NCBI RefSeq assembly: GCF_003254395.2
Contig: NC_037640.1
Location: 5,748,289-5,812,288, forward strand
DNA: 64,000 bases
Source: Apis mellifera
Taxonomy: Eukaryota > Arthropoda > Insecta > Hymenoptera > Apidae
Reading direction: 5' to 3'
Positions within the stretch are counted from its first letter, which is position 1; each line of letters starts with the position of its first letter. The position numbers and the translations under genes were made by a program. The notes beneath the pieces were generated by a model. It had not been told where the DNA came from. It saw only the letters and a program-made list of their open reading frames with translations, and searched no databases. Positions 48,445 to 61,063 of this stretch are shown here, piece after piece.

Positions 48445-48940
48445 TCTGAAACTATAAAACAAGAAAGAAGCTTTTCTTACTGTTTCTGGAATAGAACAAT
48501 TCAAAAATCGTCCTCCAACTTCTAGAATCCATCTAATCTCCATAATCTCGAGCAGATCGATGAAAAAGCGATACCATTCGAAAAGAGAGAGATCACTTGC
48601 ATCTCGATCAAAAGTCTTATATGAGGTTATAAAATAAAAAGCTTCCCTTACTTTCGATGGAAAAGAACAATTCCAAAATCGTCCTCCAGTTTCTAGGATC
48701 CATCTAATCTCCATAATTCCGAGCAGATCAATGAAAAGACGCTACCATTCGAAAAGAGAGAGATCACTTGCATCTCGATCAAAATTCTTATGTGAGGTTA
48801 TAAAATAAAAAGCTTCCTTTACTTTCGACGGAACAGGACAACTTCAAAATCGTGCTCCAACTTCTAGAATCCATCTAATCTCCATAATTCCGAGCAGATC
48901 GATGAAAAGGCGATACAAAAAGCGAGAGAGATCGTTCGAT
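48445..48940. repeat. Tandem array with 171-bp period, about 2.9 units
   Basis: AAGCTT marks starts at 48468, 48639 and 48810, and the block CATAATTCCGAGCAGATC and its variants at 48541, 48712 and 48883 confirm an exact 171-bp period. Because 171 is 57 codons, the minus strand can stay open across units. From 48714 down to 48442 it reads 90 codons with a repeated MEIRWILE motif and FFIDLLEI at unit junctions. The unit to the right (48715-48885) carries TGA and TAG in that frame. No start context, promoter or domain supports a gene. The repeat is best viewed as satellite-like with incidental coding capacity, or a relic of a repeated coding sequence. Confidence 0.85.
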
Positions 48941-50860
48941 CCGTAGAGTAATACAAGGATGAGCGTTTAATTAAGCGCGGGGTTGCGGTTCGCGCGATCC
49001 TCTCGAGGAAGCGGCGCAATTAGCGATGTATCTGGCGCGGTGCAAACAGAATTTTCGATTTCTTTGTTTGACTTTCCGGTAATCGGTCCGTCCGCGGCGT
49101 ACAAACAGCGCCGCGGATTTTTCAATTAGCAGCCCTTAATAGACCGGTTGTTTGAACGTCCAACCCTTTTCCCCTACCCACGCCTACCCTCCACCTGGGC
49201 GTAATTAACGAGCAATCGCGCGATTCGCATCTGGAAAATAGCCGCCCTGTCCGCTCAAATCCATCGATACGTATCGCGAAATAATGTGTTTGAATATTAA
49301 CAGGATTGGGTTTCATGCTGTAACATAATATCTGGGAATAGAAAATTAACGTTCGGGGGTTGAATTCAATTGTGGATGGCCGGTGTTCCAGTGGGATTCG
49401 CCTGTTAAACGGAGCGATATCGAAGAGCTTCTCAGAAATCTGTTACTTTCCCTTTAATTTATCTAGTACACGAGAAATAAATTATAAATACTCCAAGAAA
49501 GAATAGATATGGAACTACGCATAGTAATGAGAATATATAAAAAACAATCTTCATATAAAATATCAAGCATCATACAGATTTCAAAATGTATTTTAAAAAT
49601 CTAGAAAATCTAAACCAATGATAAATCTTCGACAAGAATATTGAAATATTCATCAAAGGAACGTAGCAAATTTCTACTTATCAATTCCTTTCTCATCATT
49701 CAGAAATACGACTACGATAAAGAAAAAAAGGAAAGTACAACTGGTACAATTCACGCAACAACAAGTTAACGACAAGCATCAGAACGAAGGCCATGACGGA
49801 AAACGTTTCCACGCTATTGGCCACTTATGGCTGTCGCTACACCGCCGCCACTATCGACGGCAATCCATTTATCGGTCGGCCACTATTAATGGTCCATGCG
49901 TACACAGATTAACGTCCACGATCGTGGAGCGCGCCCACCACCACGGAATTGCCGAGTTTTTAGCCGTGGCCACGTAATATTCTCCCCGGCCAGGCCAGTG
50001 GGTAAACTGGTTTCGGGATTGAACGGCTCCAATCACGCCTGGCCGAACATCGCATTAAATCTGATGGATCACCGCTCGCCTCCTTCTCCGCGGTTTTTCC
50101 GCGAATGTTCGGCCTTTTTTTCGGCTCAAAATCGTGTAACGTTTGCGATCGATATCGCGAGGGATGTGTAATTGTATCGGTTTTTCGATTTCTGTCGCGA
50201 TTCTTCACAGAATCTGGAATCTGGGATATCGTTGTAACTTTATAAGGAACGATAGTGACGTTCGATGTCGATCACGGTGTTCGATGGCTTTTCGACTTCG
50301 ATTTATCGAGACTTTTCGATAGGTGGTTAATAAAAGGAAATTCCTGAAATTTTACTCGATATTTCATGGTTAACGGATGAAATATATCGAGAATGGAAGA
50401 GTTCTCGCGAATGTTCGCAGTGGAATATGAAGATTCGTTCGTGGGTATTCGATGCACGGAGACAAAAGGCGAAGCGGAATCATCTCGAGGATGAGTTATT
50501 ATTGAAAAGGAAGCTTTGCCACAGCTTAGATTCCGTTAAATCGCCTTTGCTCTCGATATAGTTGCGAAATCCGTCTATTTTCGCCCACGCAAATACGCTG
50601 TGTTACCGTGGATCCCCTTGTTCTTTGCCATTCGAGGATGATTTTCCACTGGAATTGATTCTATTCTCTCTCTCTATTTCACTAAATATATAAAAGAGAA
50701 AAAAGAAATAAAGATTGGAAGTTTGAAATTGTATTTCGAAAGAGCTTTGAGGTAAATAAAAATTTTTATTTCTTCATTTCCTATATTCTTCCATTATTTC
50801 CTAAAGCGATTTGATAATCTTCGTCATCCCTTTCAAAATTCAACGGAGACACGTTTACTC
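48941..50860. other. Non-coding stretch with an enhancer-like island
   Basis: GC- and CpG-richer DNA at 48.97-49.3 and 49.78-50.15 kb, AT-rich DNA at 49.43-49.75 kb. Frames are short. The 49.78-50.0 kb island has recurrent GGCCA motifs and is listed separately. Confidence 0.45.
49785..50000. promoter_or_regulatory. GGCCA-rich island with homeodomain-like cores, possible enhancer
   Basis: TTGGCCACTTATGG (about 49817) and CGGCCACTATTAATGG (about 49877) are similar motifs 60 bases apart. A 10-bp palindrome CGTGGCCACG lies at 49965-49974 and GGCCAGGCCAGTGG follows near 49989. TTTATCGG and TTAATGG resemble homeodomain cores. There is no coding evidence. The regulatory role is inference. Confidence 0.25.
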
Positions 50861-50869
50861 GACGAAGAG

Positions 50870-50872
<3 letters not shown>

Positions 50873-50901
<29 letters not shown>
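50873..50901. repeat. GA microsatellite
   Basis: About 14 GA units counted directly. Confidence 0.9.
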
Positions 50902-50907
<6 letters not shown>

Positions 50908-51219
50908 GCCGAGTAATTCACGCCCCGTTAAATCGATCCTCAAGACTGCGGGAAATAGACGTCAAGGGCGGGCAAGTGGTAACGTCAGGCTTATGTCAGC
51001 CGTGGTACACACCCAAAGCATTCTCGAGCCAAATATTTGTCGTCCCCTATCCATCTCACCCCCTCCCCCTCCACCGACGAATTAACCTTTTCACCCTCTT
51101 TCCTCAATTTATTACACCATCTAAAAGGATCTGTCTAACGTTCTGTCGCCTCTCCGCCAAACCATCCCGCGATTCTCTCCCCCAACGGACGGAGAAAAGG
51201 TCAAAAAAAGAGAGATAGC

Positions 51220-51255
<36 letters not shown>

Positions 51256-54080
51256 TCTTTTGATTCACGAATGGAAATTAGGGGGAGAGAAAAAGGAGGA
51301 CGACGTTCCACCGGTGGACGTGGATAAAACGGGTTTTCCCGGAAGAGGAAACAGAGACGACGCAAGAGCGAGAGGAGAAAAGGGAGGAGGAGGAAGAACA
51401 AGAAGAAGAAGAAGAAGGTCGAGCGAGAGAAAGGGACAAAGGGATGGAGAGGGAGGAGGCAGAGCTTTGTCCACAGCCGTACTGTTCATTTGCCTCTGAC
51501 AGAACGAATTAAAGGGATTCGTTCGTTTCGTCGAGCTGAACGCTGCCTCCTCCTCCTCCTCCCTTCGTCCCTTCCCTACCAGCCGCGCCCTTTCTTCCTC
51601 CTCTCCTTTCCTATTTTTCAAAGGGTTGTGGATTTTGTTTGCGGGCATCGAGTATACACAAGCTTCGAAGATACTTGGCTCTTCCCTCCTCGATCCTTTC
51701 AACAACCACGACGATTTCGCTCCTTTCCTCCTCCTTCTTCTCCTCCTCCTCCTTTGTCATCAAACGTCGTACAGAGGAATTAACCAAGGAAGGGGGAGGA
51801 GAATTTAACGCCACGAAGATGGTGGCGATCGAGGATTGGATAAGGTGATTAGGATATCGCGTTTTGCGGATACGATCGCGGCAGGCTTCTTGCTTCCCCT
51901 TGTGTCTGTCTGTTAGATCCTCGATAAACTGTTGGCTAATCTTGGTGGAATACGTGCGCTCCAGGATTTATGGAAGATTTATGCCCAGACTGCGCCGGAA
52001 AGACGATTAACCGCAGCCTCTGTTTTCGCTTTATCCTTGTTCCCTGTGCTAACCGCTTCTCCTCCTACGCGATCGTCTTACGAGAGTTGTTCGTCGTCTT
52101 ACTGGAGAGTGTCTTACGACGGCGGCGACGCCACGGCCCCCCCACACTTGTTTTTGTTCCATTGTTGCGGATTTGGATTCGAGGGAATAGTTTGTGGGCG
52201 AAAAGTTTCGTCCGCAACGATAGAATTGTGAGAAACGGAGAGAATTGTGCTTTAAAGGGGGTGGAAAATTTATTATTGTGCGAATAATAAGATGATCTTG
52301 ACATCTTCTAAAATGGAAAGAACGATATTTAAAATTGGATATTTATAGGAATCGTGGAAATTTTAATGTAGACGCTTGAAGGAAAATTCGTTCGATTAAA
52401 TAATGTTCAATAATTTGACCTACACGAGGAGATTAATCATCTGGATATAGATCGGTTAATTAGTCGAAATAATGATTATGCCTTTTGCGCAGGGGTTGAT
52501 CGTTCTATTTATAGAAATGTGAATCACACTATATTTCTCGGCTTACAGCATCGAAGCCAGCAACAAAGAACGTAAATGTGTTTTACCTTCACCGATAGTC
52601 TGATAGTTGAGCGGCTTAACTCGCCTCTTCCCTTTGAAAATTTTACCATCGAACCCAACTCGAAAAAAGCCTTCCTTTATTACTTTATTTCCTTCTTTCT
52701 GTATCTATCTCCTCTGTTCTTCTTCTGTTTCAATTTCCAAGAACTGCGTCTCTGAACTGCATCAACTCAAATCTCCTCCCTTTACGATACAAAATATAAA
52801 AAACTCTTTGCAATTCCAAGCCTTCCAAAATCTATCATTTTCTATAATTTCGTACAAAAATATCTCATCTCAAAGATTCAAGCTTATCTCTCGACAGAAA
52901 TTACTAAAAAAAATCTATTCTCTTCTATTCATTCCCAAAAATGTATACACCTACCAACAATTCTTCCACTTTTATTCATTCTCGCTCCAAAAATTCGTGG
53001 AGGGGAAGAGAAAAGGCGAAGAAAATTGCGAGAATCCTCGGCCGCAATCCACTGTCTAACCACGAACGACGACGGGACGACAAACTCATTTCCATCCAGT
53101 CGGTCGTTTCAACCGACGTCGAACCGATCCCCGAAATGGGCCCTAAGTCCAACTTGGTCAAGATAATTTCGCGTTAGGGGTGAAAGAAGCTAGTTAACGT
53201 TTGCCCGGATATTATCACGCCCGGCTCCTGACACTTCCATTTCCCCTGCCTAATCCTCTTCCGCCTTTGGGAACAAAAGGGAATTGCCGATCGCGCGAAC
53301 TTGGAAAAAGAGCGGGATCGGAGGAGGATTTGGCCAACGAGCAGAACAAATGGCCCCGGGCCTCTCTGTCCAGAGATATATCGGTCGGCTCGCGGAAGGC
53401 AATGGCCTTTTCTTAAACGGCACGTTTAATAGAAGTTGCTATCGTAAATCCAGTCGAATCTTTCGAATCGAATCCGTGCTGCTTCCTTTTCTCGTTCTGT
53501 TCCGAGCTGCAGCCTTTCTAAAAGCCTGTCCAGCCCTTCTGGACCGGCGATGGTAATTAAACCGGTTGAAAAGAAGTCGGTTGGAGTGTGGCGAGATTTA
53601 ATGGGGCCGGGATTTCGTTTAATTTTAAAGCGTGAAAAGAAGAAATTGTTGAGTCAACTTTAAATAATAATAATTCAGTATGGATAATTATTTGAAAGGA
53701 CTATCACTGTTTTTTTTAATATTCGTTAATAATTTTTAGTTTCGTCTATCACGAATCAAGCATTAAATTAAAGCAAGTTTTAAAATGCTTGACAAATGGC
53801 CGTTTATCCATATCCGATTAAAAAGAATAATTTGATGACGAGGCTACCGCGAAATTTCTATTATCCTTTCTGAGAATATGCCTGCTGTTGACGTGTTTTC
53901 TAATCTCTATCTGTTTTAAATTTTTTTAGAAAAAAGACAGGGGAAAGTATCTTTGTCCCCCTCTGTTACTCTTTTTTCCAAAGGGGGGCAAGATTGATAT
54001 TGGAAAGCCGTTAGAAACTCGCAGAGCGGCGAGTTTCGTTTCGCTTGGAAAACGAATTTATCGGACACGGTTGCATAGTT
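50902..54080. other. Non-coding stretch with polypurine and polypyrimidine blocks
   Basis: A second GA run lies at 51224-51251. Purine-rich DNA (51.25-51.47 kb) with AAG repeats at 51400-51418 is followed by pyrimidine-rich DNA (51.54-51.77 kb) with CTC repeats at 51545-51562. The result is a purine/pyrimidine switch near 51.5 kb and roughly 100-146-codon frames on both strands. GC-richer islands lie at 51.8-52.25 and 53.0-53.57 kb. No gene seen. Confidence 0.5.
51224..51251. repeat. GA microsatellite
   Basis: About 14 GA units counted directly, within a polypurine stretch. Confidence 0.9.
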
Positions 54081-54092
54081 TGCGTAAAGCCA

Positions 54093-54093
<1 letters not shown>

Positions 54094-54136
<43 letters not shown>
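54094..54136. repeat. TC microsatellite, longest in window
   Basis: About 21 uninterrupted TC units. Likely polymorphic. Confidence 0.95.
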
Positions 54137-54139
<3 letters not shown>

Positions 54140-56060
54140 TTGGCGAGGCATCGCGACGCCAGAGGAACGTGGCTCGTTACGACGTGAACTTTGGAAAGTG
54201 CTCATCCGCTTCGGGGTTTCCGGACATAGCTTCGATTAATTGCTTCTCAATTTCCTTATCTATTTGTTATTTCACGTAAGAAAGTTATAGATTATAGAAC
54301 TGTTGATTAATATCCCTCGAGATTTTTTTAACATTTCTTTTCAAGTGGGAAATTCTAATTTGTTAGCGCAGATCCTGTCAGGATTATAGGATATCTTTCT
54401 TTAATTTTGTACATGGAAATTAAATGTTTATTATATGTGGTAAAAAAAGAAGCGTCAAAATTTTGGAATGCAAAAATATAAATTTAATAACTTGCAGTGT
54501 GTATATATATATCTGTCTCATTGGAATTTTCGTTTAACCAATTCTTCTTGTACAAGATCCGTTATACGAATAAATATAGATACAAAGAGAGTTCTTTTTC
54601 CTTTTTTTTTTTACAAGCATGTGATTGCAAACAACGCGATTATTCAAATAATAATCCTTTCTCCTGTACGGAGAAGCAAATATTCACAAAAATAAATAAA
54701 TTTCCGTCTAAATACCAACTCGAACGATTCCGTACAACAATTCATTTTATTTCAAACGGATCGTTGCTCTATTTTCATTCTCCTCGTTCTCGTTTTTTAT
54801 CCCACGATCCTTGATTCAACGATTTTAACACCAAAGGAGTTTCTTTTTCTCTTCCTTTTTTTCTTTTTTTTATCGACCTGCGTCGATAAACGATAGAAAC
54901 TAAACCCGGATAATCGATTCAACGATTCAGCCTCCAACAATAAGCGGGTAAAGGGGCGAAAACGAGCGTCTCTCTTATTTGAGTATTGGGGCGAGAGAAC
55001 GTCTCAAGTAGTTTTTCCCTCGTCGCTTTCCAACATGCACGAGACATTTTTCTATCGAGGAAAGAAGGACGCAGGAAGAAGAAGAGGAGGAGGAGGAGGA
55101 AGATCCACGAACGAGGACAAAGGTGGAGACGAGGAACGAAGGCGAGGAGGGATGAAAACACTACCACCCACCCCCTTCCTGATCCCTCCATCGCCAGAGA
55201 CGATTCACGGGACAATGAGCCGAGCCTTCTACGTGTTCCACAGCTGTCTGGAAATAAAATGTCTTCGAAGACGCCTCATTCTTCGAGGATTCCTGTGGCG
55301 TCGTTTAATTAACGAGGCGTCCGCAATTAGCGGATGTTCAAGTTCCCTTGTCGAGAAGTTTCGCTGATTGGTCAGCCATGTTGCTCTCCGTGATATTCAA
55401 CCCCAATGAGGAGGAGTTTTTGAAGAAAACTTGAATCGTAATCCGAGCTCGAGCTTAGCTCAGCTGTCTCGGAACCCTTACTCGGGATTGTTTTATAATC
55501 TCGAGTTTTTGCTTGGAATAATATTAATCCAAAGTCGGGAAATAAATTTAAATAATTGGTTTTTGATAACAGCGTGACAGATCTCTTTCTTTCCGCGAGG
55601 CTCTCTCAATTTTTATTAGATAAGTTAAACGAAAGTTGAAAGCATTATTAAATATATATATATATGTATGTGGAAATTATACGTATGAAACTGGAGGAAG
55701 GAATAATATCAGGAGAAATCAAGAGGATACCTTTGTGAAGGAAATAAAGTCAGAGGTTTCTCATTTTTCCTCCCTTCCCTATTACATTAATACCTGAAAA
55801 GTTGAGGGAATAAATTTTTTCCAAAAATGGAACGAAACGATAATATATATAACATCGAATCCACCCGAATTAAACTACGAAATTTATTAATTGAAAGAAA
55901 AAAAAGTCCACGCATCATCGCGAAAAAGAAAATGCAATAAATAATACCTGTACACAAATCACGAATGAATCCACGAACAATCGCATCAAAAATTTCGCAA
56001 ATTTTCGAACAAAGTGAAAATCCACTGGTTGCAAAACTACTTTACTTTACTTTATTCCAC

Positions 56061-56078
56061 AAAAAAAAAAAAAAAAAA
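56061..56078. repeat. A18 homopolymer
   Basis: Eighteen A bases after TTTATTCCAC. No retrocopy body upstream. Confidence 0.85.
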
Positions 56079-59000
56079 TCGGCGGACGCAACAACAATGG
56101 AGGCTCATCTTCCATCGACTTCCATCACGAAACATGCCAGCAACTTGGTCGCGTGCAATCACGATACTAACGATTATACGGAGACGCCATCAGCGTAATT
56201 TATTCGAATAGATTGGTTAAGTAGAATCAGGGCTGTTGCAGTCGACCAGTGGGCCGAGCCCGTTGGGAACGGGCCAATGTTGTTGGAACGCGCGATGTCG
56301 TAGCACGATACGCCGCTCGAACAAGACCGCAGACATGGCCCTGTACACAACGCCTGTCGTCGCTATCCTACGACCACGGTTACAACGATTACGCGCGTCT
56401 TGTTATCGGGAGGGACGAAAAATCTGTCGCGAATCCATTTGTCTCGGGAAATAAGGGGGTTATGAGAGGAAATTTTTCTATTTCAATTTTGTGCGCGCGA
56501 GGATTTGTTATATGAAGAGGGAGAAGGAGATATACGAGTGGAAAATATGAATGAAATTAAGTGCATGTGAATTCTTTTTTTTTTTCTTTTCTTTTTAAGA
56601 TTCAGAGAAGAATTATAGAACGAAAAATGATTGATTTCGATAAACATATCGTGATAATTTTTATTGAAATGTAAATTTTGTATAAAAGTTGACACGAGAG
56701 GATCGAAATTTTGCACCGTATAATGTTCTTAAAGATGTAATTAAATATATATTTGTTCAAATATTGAAGAACTCCGTTCTTTGAAACGAGTCTCTGAAAA
56801 CACCCTCTTTGTATTCCGTGACGATTCGGTTTATGGTGGAGAAGGAAACGAATTGGTTGTGGGTTAATGAAAAATCGATTCCACGAGAAACGTTTCGTAG
56901 AGTCGTAAAGTGGTTGTAAAAAATTATTATTGAAAAAAAGGGGCTGTTTATTATATCGTACGAATTTCGAAATGAATTTCTAGAAGAAAGAATGGAAATA
57001 ATTTATAGATAATTTCGAGATAAAATAAAAATGGACGCACAATTCGTAAACGATCGATAAAGTGTTCGGGCAAGTTTTCCAACTTGGGAAAAAAAATTGA
57101 TCCATTTGCCAGACGAATATACACCGTAATGGTAACAGACGTATTTCCAATAATATCGCACCGATTACCGTTACATTTTTCCTATGACCGATGCCATCAA
57201 TATCCATTCGACCAGCAAACTTTTCCCTCCATCTTCCCCATTCTCGCAAACCCCCTTCCAACACTTTTCTCGGATCGCAAAGGAATTCAAACTTTCTGGG
57301 AGACGAGTCGATTTTTCCATTCGTTCGTAAAAGAAGAGAAAGAAGAATAACTCATCTTGAATTCCAAGAAGAGGGAGGAGAGAAACAGCGATACCTGTCT
57401 TCGACCGGAAAGTTGATCGCGTGACTTTCTCTCTCTCTCTGTCTCTTTGTCTCTCTCTGTTTTAACGAGGTGAACACGCGAGGAGGGCGCAGAAATGACA
57501 GGCATCGCGAGAAAAATTGGATCTTCCGGTTGGCCGGGTGCGTTACGGTTCGTACCGAAACTACGTCGGTATATTTGCACGGCTATGAATAATCAATAAA
57601 CCAGCCGCACAGGAAAACGGTAAACAGATGTATCTCCGTTGACCTGGAGCGGGACAAAAGGGAGATAGAACAAAAAAAAAAAAAGAGAAACCAAAAAAAA
57701 GAAAGGAAAAGAGAGGAAAAGAGGAGATCGACGACAAGCGGGAAACACACGCTCGGCCATTTCTAGATTAGATCGGTTCGATTTTTCTGCTCGTTCGTGG
57801 GTATCGTTCTCGACAAAGAGAAGAGTATGCGCTATCGGCTATCGATTCGACCACCGTTTCCGTCCAGATATATATATATGTATTCACAAAAGTCCATGGA
57901 ACTGGAACGAGCTCCGCCACGTGAAATTTTTAGCGGAATCAATTTTTAAGTTTTACGTAAAATATAAAATAGAACTCTTATCTCGGCTCGTCGAATGCAT
58001 AGTTTTTCGGATGATAATGAGGCATAGAGGAAATATAGAGAATCGATAATTTTGAAAAAATTTTTCCCGTGTCTTCCATTCCATGTTATTTCTTCCTCCT
58101 TTCGTCCTTTGTTCCTTTTGTTCGAAATCCTTTTCTTTTTCTTTTTTTTTTTTTTGAACAACTCGGAGCAATTACTACGGTCGTTTCGCAGGAAAGAACG
58201 CAGTTACACCTCCATCCATGTGAATGTAGGTCAGGAAGAACGGGGGAGAGTTGGAGCCATTACCACGTCGAACGTAAAACCGTTTATCACTCGCACCCCC
58301 CTTTGCATGCTTAACGACGACGCTGCCTACCTTCGATCTACCCTTATCCCTTTCGACTATCATTTATTTTTTTCCCCGCTTTTCTTTTTATATATACACA
58401 TATATAAATTTCGTCACGAAGTTCCTATTAAATCTTTCTATTTTTTTTATTTAAATTCCTCTTATCTCGTACATAATTTAAATTATCTCAACGTTTTTCA
58501 ACCCTCTCGTTCTACGAATTATGAATTCGTATATCTTTAGAAATTTAAAAAAAAAAAATGTCAGGATCATTGATACTTTTAATAATGATATTCAGGAATC
58601 TGGTAAATATATCCAGAAAATGAAAAAATTGCAAAATGGAATTGAAATTTAAATAACTTTAAGCTTTTTCAAGCTTTTTCAGATTGAGAACGATCGATTG
58701 CTAGATGTAGAAATGTCAGAGAGAGATTTATTGTCCGAATCGAACCAAGGAACCTCGTAATTGTTGCAAAACACGCTATCGTCATTATCATCGAAAACCT
58801 ATCATCTTCCTTATATATATATATAACTATTTTTGTGTCTCTCTAATATACAAATTTATTATCGATCCGTCGTCATAATTCTGATTTATAGAAACCGATG
58901 AAATCCATCTCTCTTAAACATTCTTGGCCAGCATTTAAAAAATCTATTGTTGAAAAGAGAAATCGCACTATGAATCTCTGCCAAATATACTTGCTTTTCG

Positions 59001-60256
59001 AATTTCGAGATTCGTGAATATATTATCACATCTTTCTCTATTTACAATTACAAGAATTTCACGTTTCGAATAAATCAATACACCTAAAAAAAATTATTTT
59101 CGCGCTCGCTCTCTTCTTTCTCATCCTCCATTTACCCCCCAAATCGCTTTCTATCGATCAAAGTAAAACGAAACTTCATAGCTAGAAAGAAGAATATTAG
59201 GTCACCGGATAATGAAAATTTAAAGTTTCGTAACCCAGATACGATTGAATGCATCGAACAGAGAAAAAAAACACGACACCGATGAAAATTTATTCACGGG
59301 GCAAAGAGCGAAGAAAGGCGAAGGACGGTTGAAAAACGGGGATTCTCTTTCCTCTTCCTTCATCCGCTGTCGATAAAATTGGATAACGAGCATTCTTTGG
59401 CAAGGCGCGTGCAGATTTTAAAGATTTCGAATTTCAAATTAACGATCCCGCAATCGAAATTCTCGACTGCAGGCTTTATTCGTTTGATTCCTGGCAAGCC
59501 ACGCAGGATCTATCGATCTGTAACGCTCGAAGCTTTCTGGAAAATTGATGGAACACGGAATATAGAAGCAGCTTCTATGCTTTGTAGATATTTGTGTCTA
59601 ACACGTGCACACAGTTATATTCTACATTTTTATATTACATTTTTATTTTTCGCTTCCTCTGGTATAATAACATTTCACTATTAATCTCCGAACAAGAAAC
59701 ATTAATTTCCCTGATTTCCGTTTCTCTGATTCGAATTTCACGATTCGTTACTAAAAATGCATTATTATTATTATTATTACTCAAATGTTATTGTATCAAA
59801 AATGAATCATTAAATTCCTCTTTAAAGGAACAATTAATCAACGACAATTGGACATTTTACAGAACACAAGAATTTAAAATTCATTTCTAGCTAAACTCCG
59901 TTGGAGAAGACAAACCTTCCCTCTCCACTTCTTCTCACAATACGCCAACAATTTTCCTCGCGTTAAGCTCCCGACGAGGACGTCATTTTCACGTTCTCCA
60001 CGCGGCTTCTTTTTTCTTTTTTTACGCCGCGACAGAAGCCTCGTCAAGCCTCGTCCACTTCCTCCAACCTTGTCAAATATATCTCTCAAACTATGCTATA
60101 TTTCTCAAATACACCCCTTGCTCCACCCTCGCGAATTTCACGCAGGGGTGGCGGCTCTTTGCTGCCCATCCCCGAATTATTCTCTCCTCTCTAAATGGAA
60201 TTCAAGTCTTTGTCTTCCGAGACTTCGTTGATTTTCTCCTCGCGTGTAAATCTCCT

Positions 60257-60259
60257 TTC

Positions 60260-60290
<31 letters not shown>

Positions 60291-60291
60291 T
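60257..60291. repeat. TTTC tetranucleotide microsatellite
   Basis: About eight perfect units of CTTT/TTTC. Confidence 0.9.
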
Positions 60292-61043
60292 TCCCTCCCC
60301 CAAAGGAAAAGTTTCTTCTCGAAACTGAGTTGGATCATCTCCCTTTGTGCCCTTTTCGCTGCTCTTCTTCCCGTCGACAATGTTTCCTTATTCCTCCTTT
60401 CTTTCTTTTTTTTGGAAATAGGAAACTTTGTCGCCGGTACAAAACAAGAGATAAGATTTCGCGTACCGCGAAATTCATTAATTACTCGGAGTAGTGGCCA
60501 AGTTTAGATATAGATAGAGAGAGAGATATTCATACACACACGGAGACGGATCTTTTAAAGGAGATGGATCGGTGAAACGTGATGCGTCAGTTAGAAAGAG
60601 AGAGAGGGAGGGAGACTCGTTCGTAAGTTATTCCACTTCGAAGCCCGTTCTTCTTGCTCCTGACACAATTTCCGATTACTCGCCTCTATGAATTATAAAT
60701 TGACTCGAGTCGAGAGAAGAGAAAGAGAGAGAGAGAGTTGGGTTGAGTGTAGATATATGTTTTTTAAGCACGTATGAAAAAAAAGTGGATACGTGTTCGC
60801 CAGGGCTGAGGATGCGAGGAAGCGTGTCATCAATTATTAATGACCCTTGGACTTTTTTCCCCTTGATCTTCTTTCTCCTCGCGAGATTCTATGGGAGGAG
60901 AGGGGGATTTTTTTATCAGTTTCAGGCCAGTTTCTAATTTCGCGATTATAGTGGAAAATCGCTCGAAACTCGTTTCAATGGAAAATTAAAATTTCTCCTT
61001 CGGATGGAGGGACGCTTCTGAGATATAAGATGCTTAACTGGTG

Positions 61044-61063
61044 TCTCTCTCTCTCTCTCTCTC
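61044..61063. repeat. TC microsatellite
   Basis: About ten TC units, followed by CGTCTCTCGAG. Confidence 0.9.

Noticed and set aside
56236..56515. GC-richer island open in two + strand frames
   Set aside because: No clear acceptor or donor, no recognised domain. Kept only as part of a non-coding stretch.
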